Source: Schistocephalus solidus (taxonomy: Eukaryota > Platyhelminthes > Cestoda > Diphyllobothriidea > Diphyllobothriidae). Taken from it: a stretch of 64,000 nt of DNA. A model generated the notes under the pieces. It did no database searches. It saw nothing but the letters and a program-made list of their open reading frames with translations, and was not told the DNA's origin. Position 1 is the first letter of the stretch. Every line of letters begins with the position of its first letter. A program made the translations under genes and the position numbers. The stretch is taken from NCBI GenBank assembly GCA_017591395.1, contig WEDG01000214.1:62001-126000 (forward strand). Direction: 5' to 3'. Positions 13,682 through 24,604 of this stretch are shown piece after piece.

Positions 13682-15012
13682 GAACCACCAAACAGCAATA
13701 TTGAAGAAATCAGTGCGCTACTGAACTTTACCAAAATTAAGCTAAAAAGTGAAGGGCTGGCACATTGTGATGGATGCCGAGGACTCACAACCAGTGTTTT
13801 GAGATTAGAAGGAGACCTCGATCTCCTCTCGGAAATAATAGCAGTGGTCATCAAATATAACAAAATTAAATTGCCGGAACACGATGCAAAAGACCTGAAA
13901 AACATCAGCAAGCTAGACTATGATCATCGCAACGAAACAATAGAGGTCAATAGACGCAATATTAAGCGAAACAAAAAGATAAAAAGAAGGAAGTCATTAG
14001 AAAAATCCTCTGAGTCAGTTGAAATACAGATGACCAGAAAGAATATAAGCGAGGATTAAATTATGTCTTGCATTCCCCCAGGTTCGGGAAATCTAGTGCA
14101 CATAGAATCCGGCTGAAAAAAAGTACAACAATGATCGACGGTCTCGGAAAAATCGAAAAACAGTAATCTTAAGGTATCGTTCACGTCACGAAAGAGCGAC
14201 AGCAGCATGCTCTATACATGTCCATCGAACTACAATGGAGCAGGTCATGGTAGCCAGCAAATTAATGGCGGAAAAGAGGCCTGCAACTGATCGACAGACC
14301 TGGATGCCACAACCCCAAATTCAGGCTTCCCAGGCGTTATTCGAGCAAACGCAGTGTCCGAAGAACTTACGCTGTTTGAAAGATCAAAAGAGATGCCTGA
14401 AAATCAACTAGCAGGCTCACCGATGAATACCAATTTGAACACAGTATTAAAGACTATAACAAAGTGCATGATTCAACATTTCATCACTAAAAGAAAGCAG
14501 GATGCAGAAACGAGTTTTTTCCCTGACAGATCATTTTGTCTGGTAGTTCAGTGAGTCTCAGAGGCTACTTGGGAAACGCCAAAAGAAAGGGTAAAACAGG
14601 ATCTGCTGATATTTCAAAATTTATTGAATGATACGAAAGAAACTGGTGTGACAGTCGAAATCAAAAAGATCTTTCGATTGGGGCCTCTCGTTACAAATGA
14701 AACGCATGAGGTTCGACCAAAACCATTAAAAGCCATCTTGAGGAGCAAACAGCAGGTAGATCTATTGCCCTCTCGAAAGTCCCGACTACGAAAGAATCAT
14801 CGTGGAGTTTTTTTCAGCCGGATTAATCTCCCATTGATCGGATGAAAATGAGGAAACTGGTAGCAGAATTGAAAAGACGTCAATACGAGGGGGAACATAA
14901 CTTGAAAATTGTGGACACCAAAATAGTCAAAACGGTGCGCTCGTTTTTATGGGAACATCCGGTGAAATTGACGGCAACCACGCCGGTCAAAAACCCTACC
15001 AAATGCCTATAG
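13682..15012 (+). pseudogene. LINE ORF1 remnant
   Basis: An open stretch from about 13682 to 14059 contains a HCDGC cysteine pair near the start. A lysine-rich segment and probable coiled coil follow (LEGDLDLLSEIIAVVIKYNK, then KRNKKIKRRK). After gaps, frames at 14354-14554 and 14624-14845 continue. The latter carries the RPKPLKAIL, DLLPSRKSRLRKNH and downstream RKLVAELKRRQ segments, which I associate with the RNA-binding C-terminal half of flatworm LINE ORF1. A frameshift near 14830 moves the end of the protein to another frame, stopping at about 15012. It presumably bound the element RNA in a ribonucleoprotein. It is broken in several places and the product assignment rests on pattern recognition only. 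Confidence 0.6.
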
Positions 15013-15109
15013 ATTTGAACCCAAACAGGAGACTGGATATATCTTGTGAAATATCCAGCAAAAATCACCATGTGGAAGAAAGAACCAAAAATATTCAGAA
15101 ATCGAGGGA

Positions 15110-15860
15110 AGAAAACAAGATTAAAATGATGTACACAAATGTGCAGAGTCTATTGAACAAAATGGATGAAATTAAACTGGTCGTGGACCATTTACAACCT
15201 GACTTCATAGCTCTAACTGAAACATGGTTAAATGAACAAATCGCAGACACAGAAGTCAGAATAGACGGTTTTCAGCTTATCCACATGGATAGAAACGGGG
15301 TAGTGAAATCACAATGTTTATACGAGAAGGCATTAACTTCATTCCGGATGGGCCCTCGCCAAATAGGATCTCGTCTTGCGAAATACTTTGTTGTAAACTG
15401 AAAGTCCCAAACCAACCAGACCTCCATATTGCCGTGGTATATCGACCCCCAGGACAGCGAACGGACACGGACGAAGCACTCATCACAGAGGTAAAGTAAA
15501 TCTGCCGTAGCAAACACTTATTAATACTTGGAGATTTCAACGCTCCCGATATCGATTGGGTGTCAATGTACTGCTCGCGATCAGAAAATTCATTCGAACA
15601 GAAATTACTACAGTTGGTAAATGACGAGTTTCTTACCCAACATGTCACAATGAAGACGCGGTTCCGAAATGGGCTGCAGTCAAGCTGTTTTAGATCTAAT
15701 CATTAGTAGAGACGACAATTGCATCCTTGCATTTAAGTCTTACGTGCACCTTGGACGAAGGGATCATTGCGTTCTTGCCTGGGAGTACAGTCATTTTTCT
15801 GTACCCAAATGTCGTGCAGTTAGGCAGAGAAATGTATGGAAAGGGATTATCCCAAAATGA
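15110..15860 (+). pseudogene. LINE ORF2 endonuclease domain, broken
   Basis: The domain starts with KMMYTNVQSLLNKMDEI and continues with PDFIALTETWLN (catalytic Glu in TETW). A frameshift near 15305 follows, then AVVYRPPGQ and, after a TAA stop at 15497-15499, LLILGDFNAPDIDW with the catalytic Asp and Asn. Another frameshift leads to LDLIIS and GRRDHCVLAWEY, which holds the terminal Asp-His pair. This is the exonuclease-endonuclease-phosphatase fold that nicks target DNA for target-primed reverse transcription. All signature residues are still visible, but two frameshifts and one stop break the frame. The ORF2 start probably lies upstream, near 14949, overlapping the end of ORF1 in another frame. 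Confidence 0.8.
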
Positions 15861-16005
15861 AAAGAATTACTGAATGGGATAGACTGGAGCCCTGCACATG
15901 AACCTGACCCAAATGCTGCCTGCTTCTTCATTAGTAAATTGATTCAGCAGTTGGTAGAAATTCTGCCCACTTAAAAGGCGATCGTGCGTCTCCCGACCCG
16001 AGTGG

Positions 16006-17287
16006 GTGACATCGGAAATAAAAAGGAATCTCAAGAAGAAAAGAAGACTGTGGAGAACCTATGCCAGATATCAACAACCCAAACATTTTTCTGCATTTAA
16101 GAAACAGCGAAATCGGTGTCGGAATCTCCTGAGAAAAAAAAGATCAGCCTTTGAGTCGGAAATAGTCAAAGACATACCAAGAAATTCGAAAAGGTTTTAT
16201 GCTTACGTTAATAAGGCAAAACGAAATCGCGACTGCATTCCTTGTCTTAAAGACAATCAGGGAAACAGGTTAACTGATAACTCTGATAAGACTAGCCTCT
16301 TATCCAATTTCTTTATATCCGTGTATACCGAGGAGCCACCTTTTGAAGAGGACGAATACTACAGTACTTCCACATCTACAAACAAAAAAGGCACGGTGTC
16401 ATTCCCAATGGACACAGTAAGAAACTCTGAAACAGCTACAGCCCACTAAATCACCTGGCCCAGATGGTATGTCCGCAAAAGTTCTCAATGAACTCACAGA
16501 ACAGCTGGCCTCTCCGCTCTCCAAGATAGTTGAAAGTTCGATGGAGGCGGGGACTCTGCCTACCGAGTGGAAGATAGCCAACATAACCCCTATCTATAAA
16601 GGAGGAGAGAGGACATCACCAAACAATTTCCGACCAGTCAGCCTCACAAGTATCTGTTGCAAAATGATGAAGAAGATAATCAAAACGGAACTGATGCGGC
16701 ATCTTGAAGAGAATAACTTGCTAAGTTCATATCAACATGGATTTCGAAGTGGTTGATCCTGCCTCAAAAACCTGCTCACATCCAGGGAAAGTTGGACGAA
16801 ATCATTAGAAATTGGTTTGTCAGTCGATGCGATCTACATTGATTTTAGCAAAGCCTTTGACAGGGTTCCACACAAACGTCTGATCTTTAAGCTGTGTCAA
16901 ATGGGTGTGACTGGCAACCTACTCAAATGGTTGGCCGACTTTCTCACACGCAGGCGCCAGCGTGTTTGTATTGGAGATGTCAAGTCTCACTGGGAAATCG
17001 TTCACAGTGGAGTTCCGCAGGGGAGCGTTCTGAGTCCTATTTTGTTTCTGATATACGTTTATGACTGCCTTTAGTGTCTGACATGCGAGAAGGTAATGTT
17101 CGCTGACAATCTGAAGTTATGGAACTCGATTGAAAAACCGGAGGATGCGCGGAAATTACAACAAAACTTAGATCACTTGCAAACATGGTGTGATGAGTGG
17201 CTGCTGAACCTTAATTTCAGCAAATGCCAAATCATCCAACAACGGTATAGTTACAGAAGGATGATAAGTTTGAATATCAGTACTTAA
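16006..17287 (+). pseudogene. LINE ORF2 reverse transcriptase, catalytically dead
   Basis: A basic linker (16006-16449) leads after a frameshift into the reverse transcriptase: KSPGPDGM, PLYK-like TPIYKGGERTSPNNFRPVSL, YIDFSKAFDRVPH (motif A), HSGVPQGSVLSPILFLIY (motif B), then MFADNLKLW where FADD is expected (motif C). The second catalytic aspartate is replaced by Asn at codon 17108-17110 (AAT). In-frame stops lie at 16754-16756 (TGA after FRSG, probably a decayed CGA) and 17072-17074 (TAG). Motifs A and B are otherwise well preserved and all RT pieces share one frame, so the decay is moderate. Confidence 0.85.
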
Positions 17288-17480
17288 TCAGTGGTCACTC
17301 ACTCCAGGAGGGCAATATTCTTTAGGACTTGGGTATAAAGATAACAACCACTTTTAAACCATCGTCGCACTGTGCGAGTATAACAAAGAAAGCTACGTGT
17401 ATCTTAGGCGCAATCAGGAGATCATTCGTTAATTTTGACAGAGAGCTTTCTGGGCGCGTGTTTGAAAATTTATCCGGCCG

Positions 17481-18050
17481 GTGTTGAAATATTGCGTTCA
17501 GGCATGGTGCCCGTGGATGAATCATGACTATGTTCTGTTGGAGGAAGTTCAACGGACAGCAACAAAACTAGTCAGCGGATTGGAATGCCTACCCTATGAG
17601 GGCCGACTAGAAAAACTTAAACATTTTCCTCTCTCTTATAGGCAATACAGGGGGGATAGGATCTTAGTCTTCAAACTGATCAGAGGAGTTGGTTGTGCTC
17701 TTCAGGTAGCCGACTTTTTTGAATTGGCAAACATGACAAGTCTTCGAGTTCATCAATGCAAACTGAAGAGAAACCAAGCCAAACTTGATGTGCGGGCCTA
17801 CTTCTTTTCCCAACGGAAAATTGAAGAATGGAACACACTGCCAACTTCAGTTGTTCAGGCTGAAAGCGTTGGAATGTTTAAAAGAAGACTTGATGAATTT
17901 TTTCTTGATATACATATATTTAATCGACAGCAAGGACCGATATCTAAAACTGCTTACGCCATGGAACATTTGCATATTTTGCTAGCGTCTATCGATAAAA
18001 AGGGTTTTCAAAGGCTCTGTCTATCTCTCTTATATAAACTCAACACTTAA
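17481..18050 (+). pseudogene. LINE ORF2 C-terminal domain
   Basis: A 189-codon frame reads VLKYCVQAWCPW, HDYVLLEEVQRTATKLVSGL, YRQYRGDRILVFKLI and IEEWNTLPTSVVQAESVGMFKRRLDEFF. This order is the usual C-terminus of CR1/Jockey-group ORF2 proteins, downstream of the polymerase thumb. It is shifted in frame relative to the RT, and about 190 bp between the two blocks are not open. The protein ends in TAA at 18048-18050. The first annotated Met (17481) lies inside the domain, so it is not a true start. Confidence 0.75.
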
Positions 18051-18054
18051 TTAA

Positions 18055-19040
18055 TTTAAGCCCAATCGAACGTGGTCTACTTGTACGCTGGTTTCTGCAG
18101 GAGAATATACGCAAGGAATTTCCTCATGTGATCGGTACTATAAAACACTGTGGTGCAGTTCAGATAAGTTTTTTGGGGAAAAAATAAGTGCCTGCCTTTC
18201 CGCACAATAAATATAACGTAAAATTCGTTGCGTGAGGAAAGGATCCAGGTGGTTTGCAACGCTGCAAAGATGAACACAAAAAAGGACAATTTGGGCGTGA
18301 GGCTTCAGGGTTAATTTCAGTCCCTCATCGCTGCCACTCAATTTGAATATAACTCTGTCAAGGTTCCTTTTAAAGCTTTCCATGGATGGCGACATCACAG
18401 CATCTGTGCGGAGGGCATTCACTTTTTTGATCCCATTGACAGAGGAGGAGAACTTGGAAAAATCCAGTCTCTGTTGAATGGGCAACTTCAACAAATGAAC
18501 TCAGATGTCGAACAGAATAGAAACATTCGATAATTTTGTCAAAAGCCAGGCAACAATCCAAGCCCTTCACAGTGAGGAATGCTTGAAAGCGATCCCTCAC
18601 ATTTTGAAATCACGTCGGTGACTAACATTTAAAATACCATTCCTGGTGAGTACCTGCAGCTTACCGGTTTAGCATATTTCGTCTGCACGGGAATTTTGGA
18701 TGAGGTTGTGACAAAATGCTCATGTTGTCATCTGATACAGTCCCATCCTCAAGAAGAACAAGTGATTAAGAGGTGCATTTACTCTTGTCTCATCGTCTCG
18801 CAACCACAACTATGTCGACTTCGTAGAGTTAAGAGGGATTTCCAGTTGATTCCGAAATAATTGTTGTAATTATTTTTTCCCTACAGACCAATTTTTCACA
18901 AACGACACAGCCCATTATATTCAACAGGTGGTCGAAGAACGTACAGGTCAGACATGCATCTCAAAAAGTAGACAAACTTGTATTCTTTGGGTTGGGCTAG
19001 AAGCCTACAAAAGTAAATTACGCCAGCGGCAGCTAGAACC
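18055..19040. other. No assigned feature
   Basis: Probably begins with the 3' UTR of the LINE ending at 18050. Overlapping minus-strand frames at 18138-18600 contain no motif I recognise. No poly(A) tract or simple-repeat LINE terminus was found. Confidence 0.4.
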
Positions 19041-19041
19041 A

Positions 19042-19465
19042 CACGTGATTTCGACCGTTGTACTTCAACGATGCCCACGGTATGCTCCCCAGAATGGTGG
19101 TGCAGGGATGGTGACTTGTATGCAAATATTTCTAAAGTGCTAGTTGAATTTAGATAGCATCTACCGCACTCCCTCTTCTCTAACCAGCCTGTGCCTGGTA
19201 TCAAGACATAGTCAAGAAGAACGAAGGTGGGTTCAGACGCAGGTGAATCAGATCTCACGGACTGGGAGAGCGGGTAGCGGCATGAGCCGGCCTATACGCG
19301 TGCCCATGTTGGTCATGCCACCCCCTCCTATGTTCGGCATTTGTTATGGAATTGAATCCCAAAATAATAAAGCCTGCCACACCCTAATTTGGCTGCCGTG
19401 CTGGTCCAACGCATTTACCATGCGTTCATTTGGGGGCATGCAACAAGAACAAACTTCTGCGTGAA
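19042..19465 (-). mobile_element. 5'-truncated LINE tail, subfamily B
   Basis: Read on the minus strand this ends (low-coordinate side) in the same terminal block as the zinc-finger LINEs, ACGGTCGAA preceded by the GGCATCGTTGAAGT equivalent of GACATCGTCGGACT. Its upstream part (19300-19440) has the TGTTCGGCATTTGTTA and CTGGTCCAACGCAT segments shared with 44443-44950 and 57870-58246, not the 3' UTR of the full-length element at 39277-44440. It is therefore a related subfamily. No coding region survives. Confidence 0.75.
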
Positions 19466-19469
19466 CGGC

Positions 19470-22400
19470 CTATTAGTTATCAACTTATCTCCTATCTCAC
19501 TTAACGCAACGATCTTTCATCGCATAGATTCACCGCACTTCGACTTGTCCGACATCCTGGAATAGATTGTTTGCAAAGTAATATCAAACATATACAGATA
19601 GGTACTGGAGTACCTGTGCAACAGAATAACGCAGAATGGTGAATTTCAATCGACTATGGTAACGGTGCGCGGGTTGAAGCTAACTTCATTTGCTGCAATG
19701 CCGTAATCCATATATACCCAAACATGGTATAAAGTTATGTTGGAGTTGATGTTTTTCATCTTTTTAATATGCAAAGGGAAATATATGATTTCCTCCGGAT
19801 TTTAATATTTTACTCAGAATTTGGCTTATTTCAACTGTTTTGACACGCGTTATAGTTCCTTAATATTCAACTCAGACGTTGTTCGTTGCTGCTTAGTCTT
19901 TCCGCAATCCCTTCTGCCGTTCCGCGAAACTGTGGATATCTTTATCATTTTTAGGCAATCAACAAGCTTTTTAATTTAACTAATTGTTTCCAAAGTGGTG
20001 ATAATTGCGTATTTTATTGTTGGTTGTCTGGTTCGGTATTCCCAGTCCTCTTATGTTCTAAGCCATAAAGGTTGAATTTTATTAATGCGGAGAAACGCAT
20101 ACTGAGTTTTTTATGCTTTTAAGTTTCTGCATCCTGGTTTCTTCGTTCGCGCATCCCAGACCAGTCTCCGTTGTGAACGTTCGGGTGCACGTGCATTACG
20201 CTAAGCCGTTCCAGTGTTATACTGCAAGCACAGAATTCTACGACCAATTAAACTAAAAAAAATTCATCCACTACCTGTTTGTGTGCTTAAATGAAAAGAA
20301 CACTATTTTTTCCTATTATATACTCCAGAAACCTTAAGTGACCTGGACTCCTGTTTTTTACTTTTTCTGTTTGTTGTTATTAGTTTCATTTTTCAAGGGC
20401 CCCTTGGTTTGTGCGAATTTGACTGGCTGATCGCCCGATGAAGGCAGTTTTCTGCCTGTAGTTTCTGTGCTTCGGGAGTGTAGCTCCTTTGAACGAATGG
20501 CCCAATTCAGAAATCCATCAGACGTTTATGTATGGCCAGAAGACGCTGATTATCCCTATACTTTATGGTCCATTGGCAGTTTCTATTATGTATTTTCGTG
20601 GCGAAAATCCTCTCCCCTCTTTACTTCGGCCAAACAAGCGAAGTGTATAGAAGGCTTCAACCTACTGAAAAATGTGAATGGGATTCGCGGTATGTATGCT
20701 CTTCTCAATATCATATTGCAGTTTTATTTTTATGGGATATCTACTTTTTCTAGGAAAAGTAGATAAAGGACTTAATCACTCTCTTACCACCTGGCGAGAG
20801 GGTGGTTTAGCCGGCCTTTGCTTAAGTCATCTGTAATCCTGACCGTTTGAAGATTTAAGTTAAATAAACTTACTCGGAGGTTATATAAAACCGAAGTGAG
20901 AACCGTGAGAGGACTGATATTTACCCTACTAGCGCAATTCCCGCCTATCACCCTCTGGGCCCCTGGGCCAGATTCCAACGCCGACCAATGTGTAATGCTA
21001 GACCTCGAGTCAAAACTGACAGTTTCCTATCATGTTAAAATTTCTCTGAGCGAAACAGGGCCCGTTCCTTTGTTTATATGCACGGGACTTTTGCACAATT
21101 TACTTAGTCACCGTAGGAGTTATTTGGCTATAGGTTTTCACCTAGGTGTCCACTCCATCATTCCAGTCGTTCCAGATTTGCCGTAAGATTTCAGATTCAG
21201 CTTTACATTGCTGACTGATGTCTCCACTAGTAGTGTTGGCCGATTGTTTATGGTAAGGCACAAATTTCCTGCCAGTTATCTATGTACAAGGGCTCCCAAA
21301 TTGGCGTACAAATCCTTTAGAAATACTATTGTTAATAAACGACGTTAAATTGAGGAACCTACGCACTGCTTTCGTGTTAAGATTGGTTTTTGAGACACAG
21401 CAGGTCGGTCGAAGGTTAGAAGCCATATTGATAAACGTTTGGATGCGCGTTCACCGGTAAAGTTTCGTAAGTCTAAGTGCTGATCGATACCTACTAGCCG
21501 CTATTCAGGACAAGAAAAAATATTTTTATCCGCATTGGGTTCGTTATTTTTTGCTTAATAGCTCAGTGTCAGTCGACTGCATTAAATAAAGGTCGTGAGA
21601 AGGTCGTAGTATCAAAAACGAATAATAAAGTTCCGTTCCCTGGAGTACAGCTGTTTGGGGCCAAACGCCTCGTTACTGCTGCCCACTGAAATAGTCATCC
21701 AGAAGAACAGAGACGCAATGCATTCTCCAGTGTTTATGTTTGTTAAAAGTAACTTAAAGCTAATTTTAACACTTTCCTTGATTTTAACACTCAACTACAC
21801 CCTTTCGTCTGTCGTCATTCCATTATAATCTGTTCGTAGATAATCATGTTGATTTACACGATCACTGGACAAAGTATCCATGAAATGAACAATAGTGACT
21901 CCGCACAAACATTACAAAGTATAATGGCGCTTATTGTGAAGTACCTATTGTAAAGCAAATAGGTACATTCGGAACCTTGTTTCAGTCGGGGCATGATCTA
22001 CAACTTTTGTTTTTATTTCATTATTTTTTCACCCCCTACTAAATGACTGGGAGGTGCTGTGTTTATGAAAAATAGTGAATATCAGGTGATTCAGCTTGTT
22101 CGGCAGTCACGATCAAATAAATTCACGTATCTGTGTAGGTTTTAGAGTTCTTTGCCCTATCTTGTCTATAATTAACTAATTATACAAATTTCCATAGGTA
22201 TTATTAGTTTCTCTGATTCCTTTTCGAGTAGATTTTAGCAAACTAGTAACGTTCTGCACCCGTCCAATGCCTTATTCGTTGTACTGCAAATATCAGACCC
22301 TTTCCATGTAAACTGCTCACTCAAACCCGTCTATGCCGTTGTTCGTCAATTTCCTCTCCAGATTTTTATCTGCGAGTCCCTTTTAAGTTGTCTGCGAATT

Positions 22401-23575
22401 GCGATGTTGCTTGTGTTCTATATATTCTTAAACATGCCAATTTTTCGGCCACATTTTTCTTAGTGTTTTGAAGTTCGTTTCTCCAGGTCTTGCTGTTCAA
22501 AAGTCATTATTCTGTCTTCGAAACCTAGTATTGTAGGAAGATATTATTGAAAATATTATTCCAAGCAAAAGGCCTGCGCTAAAGCTGTATGAGGCTTGTT
22601 CAACTTAACTAACTGTTGATAGCATGTTACGGCCTGCTTGATCAGTTCTTAACGTTTTCGCTTTTAGTTTTCTAGAATAAAAGGAAAGAGTTCCAGTCAC
22701 TTGAAAGTCAAGATTGGCTATGTGGAGTTTTAACTTTTCGCGCGAAACCCGCTATTTAGTAAGTACAACACTCGGGAAAATTGGTTGATTCCATGTTTAG
22801 TTGACCTATACGTCATCACGCGCATCGTCGATCACCGACCCTCCCTCTGTACCACCATGTTCTTAATCCGCCTAACCAGACTATCCAGCAAGAATAATAG
22901 CGCTTCCTATAGTTGCCAGTTTGTTACTTGAACTAGTCGCTGCCAGGCTAGCGTGCTGTGGCTCAAGGCCCATGCAACCGTCCATGCTTACGATCGTTTC
23001 GGCTTCAAGAAACTTAGCTCGCGAGTTACTTCCTGTTATGGAAACCGTCTTTGTTAATGGACACCATTTCCACTGCCTATGCGTATTCGTCTATCGGCTG
23101 TCGGTATTTCGGTCAGTATTTAGCTTCAAAGGGCTGACTCGATATTTTATGGCATTTTGGTTTATTTTACTCTGCGAGGGTGGCTAGTTACCTCTCAAAC
23201 GCTTTAATAATGTGAGTTTTTCGCCATTAAGTTGGTTTTCCGTTCTTATGTCTTGATGCTTCGTAATACTACTGGGATGTCCCTTTTCGTTGAATACGAT
23301 CCTGTTTGCTGAAACAAAACTCGGTCCTGCGGCTGCAATCGTTTTAATTGACCTGACTTTGACCATTTCGTAGATACATCCTCGAATAGTGCCTAGTCAT
23401 TTTAGTTTGACTTGAGGTCATGCACCTTTAGAACATATAACTGCCTTTATATTCCGTATGGTTCTCCGTTTGGGAGGTATTTTTTGCCCTCCAAAAAACG
23501 GTTTTATGTTGTTCACTGATTAGTTCGAAAGAATCGCAAGTGTCGGGAGACCTAAAGTATAATGGTAAGTAGGTG
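19470..23575. other. No assigned feature
   Basis: Short open frames only. The longest (20467-20766, 99 codons) has two hydrophobic segments but matches no family I know. A perfect 8-bp-arm hairpin sits at its end (CTACTTTT...AAAAGTAG near 20740-20762). Nothing else is supported. Confidence 0.45.
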
Positions 23576-23579
23576 CTCA

Positions 23580-23705
23580 CCGATCGGTTACAGGACTCAC
23601 TCGTCCCGTTGTGCCTTGGGGCTCACTCTCGAACCCCGCCAGTGGCCGCACGACAGCTAATGATATAGGCAGAATAAAATGACTGACAAAGATAGGGTAG
23701 ACTGG
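23580..23705 (-). repeat. tRNA-derived SINE, copy B (truncated)
   Basis: Aligns with the distal half of SINE copy C (33797-33932) in the same orientation, sharing GATCG, ACTCAC, TTGTGCCTT, CTCACTCTCGA and the final GACTGG. Homology stops exactly after GACTGG at 23705. In copy C this is the boundary of the hammerhead-like motif. See findings for why the breakpoint matters. Confidence 0.6.
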
Positions 23706-24013
23706 TCTCCCTAGTTTTTTTCGGTCATTTTTTTCAGATTTGATTTAATCCCCTTGCTTGCGCCTTACTTGCTCCCACTCTTAAAGGATCTTCAGACATC
23801 GCATAAACCATTCGGCCATATATTTATTAGCACAAATCTTCAATAAAACTGCACACTTCACTCTACCAGGACACACAAACACACTTAGGTTACATCTGTG
23901 GTTATTCGGTCACTCAAATAGACAAATTGAGCGGAAATCAACCCCTGTAACACTTAGCGATGCATTCTGCCAGCCGGACAAAACATCTAATGAGGATTAC
24001 GTATATCCCAGCA

Positions 24014-24600
24014 GTACGATCATCGATTCCGACGTATCTCCACCGTGTGCCCACAGCAGGGTGGGCGCAGGGACGGTGACCTGCGCGTGAATTATGGTTA
24101 TAGTAAACTTATGCAGCATCTACCGCACTCCCTTCCCCCAATCACTAGGCCGGAGACTGGAGACAGGCTCGAGCGCAGATGGCTGGCGTGGCCTGAGTCA
24201 GCACCTAGGCTTCCCACCACCATAACCTTATATATGGCATTTTTTTAATGTGCGCATGCCCAATAACCTCTGTCGTGCCCTGATATGGCTGTCGTGTAGT
24301 TCGTTGTATGGGGCACATATGCACTGCCTTTTCTTGGGAAAACCATGTTAGTGGACATTTGTCCTTGCAGAGTGGAGGTCTGTCACGTATATGCACGCGT
24401 AGACGGTGATTTGCACGCCACCTCAGCCACTGGCCCAATCCAACCCTCATTCGGCTTGACTCTGACAAATCATTAGTCTATGAGACTGATACCGGAGCGG
24501 AATCCATCTTCATAACAAATCAGCACCTTCTTACTACAACAAACCAGATGAGGTTGAATCTATGATGGTGCGCTGAGAGCTGTGGCTTCAGTCAAATTTT
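24014..24600 (-). mobile_element. 5'-truncated LINE tail, subfamily B
   Basis: The low-coordinate end matches the LINE terminus (GATCATCGATTCCGACG...CTCCACCGT), followed by GGTGGGCGCAGGGACGGTGA and GCGCGTGAATTA, then TCTACCGCACTCCCTTCCCCC. The distal part (about 24480-24600) with ACTACAACAAACCAGATG is shared with 37320-37400. A non-coding 3' UTR fragment inserted in minus orientation. Confidence 0.75.
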
Positions 24601-24604
24601 AAAA

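Larger units (their letters stand above)
13682..18050 (+). mobile_element. CR1/Jockey-type non-LTR retrotransposon, decayed
   Basis: In order along the plus strand are an ORF1 remnant, an apurinic-like endonuclease with a GDFN motif, a LINE reverse transcriptase and a C-terminal region ending in FKRRLDEFF, which is typical of the end of CR1/Jockey-group ORF2. Frames switch repeatedly: ORF1 is mostly frame 2, the endonuclease is in frames 0, 2 and 0, the linker in frame 1, the RT in frame 2 and the tail in frame 0. In-frame stops interrupt the RT. No target duplication or terminal repeat could be assigned, so the outer limits are those of the coding matches. The copy is certainly non-autonomous. 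Confidence 0.85.

Noticed and set aside
20467..20766. 99-codon frame with two hydrophobic segments
   Set aside because: No family resemblance, overlapped by another frame; not supported as a gene.
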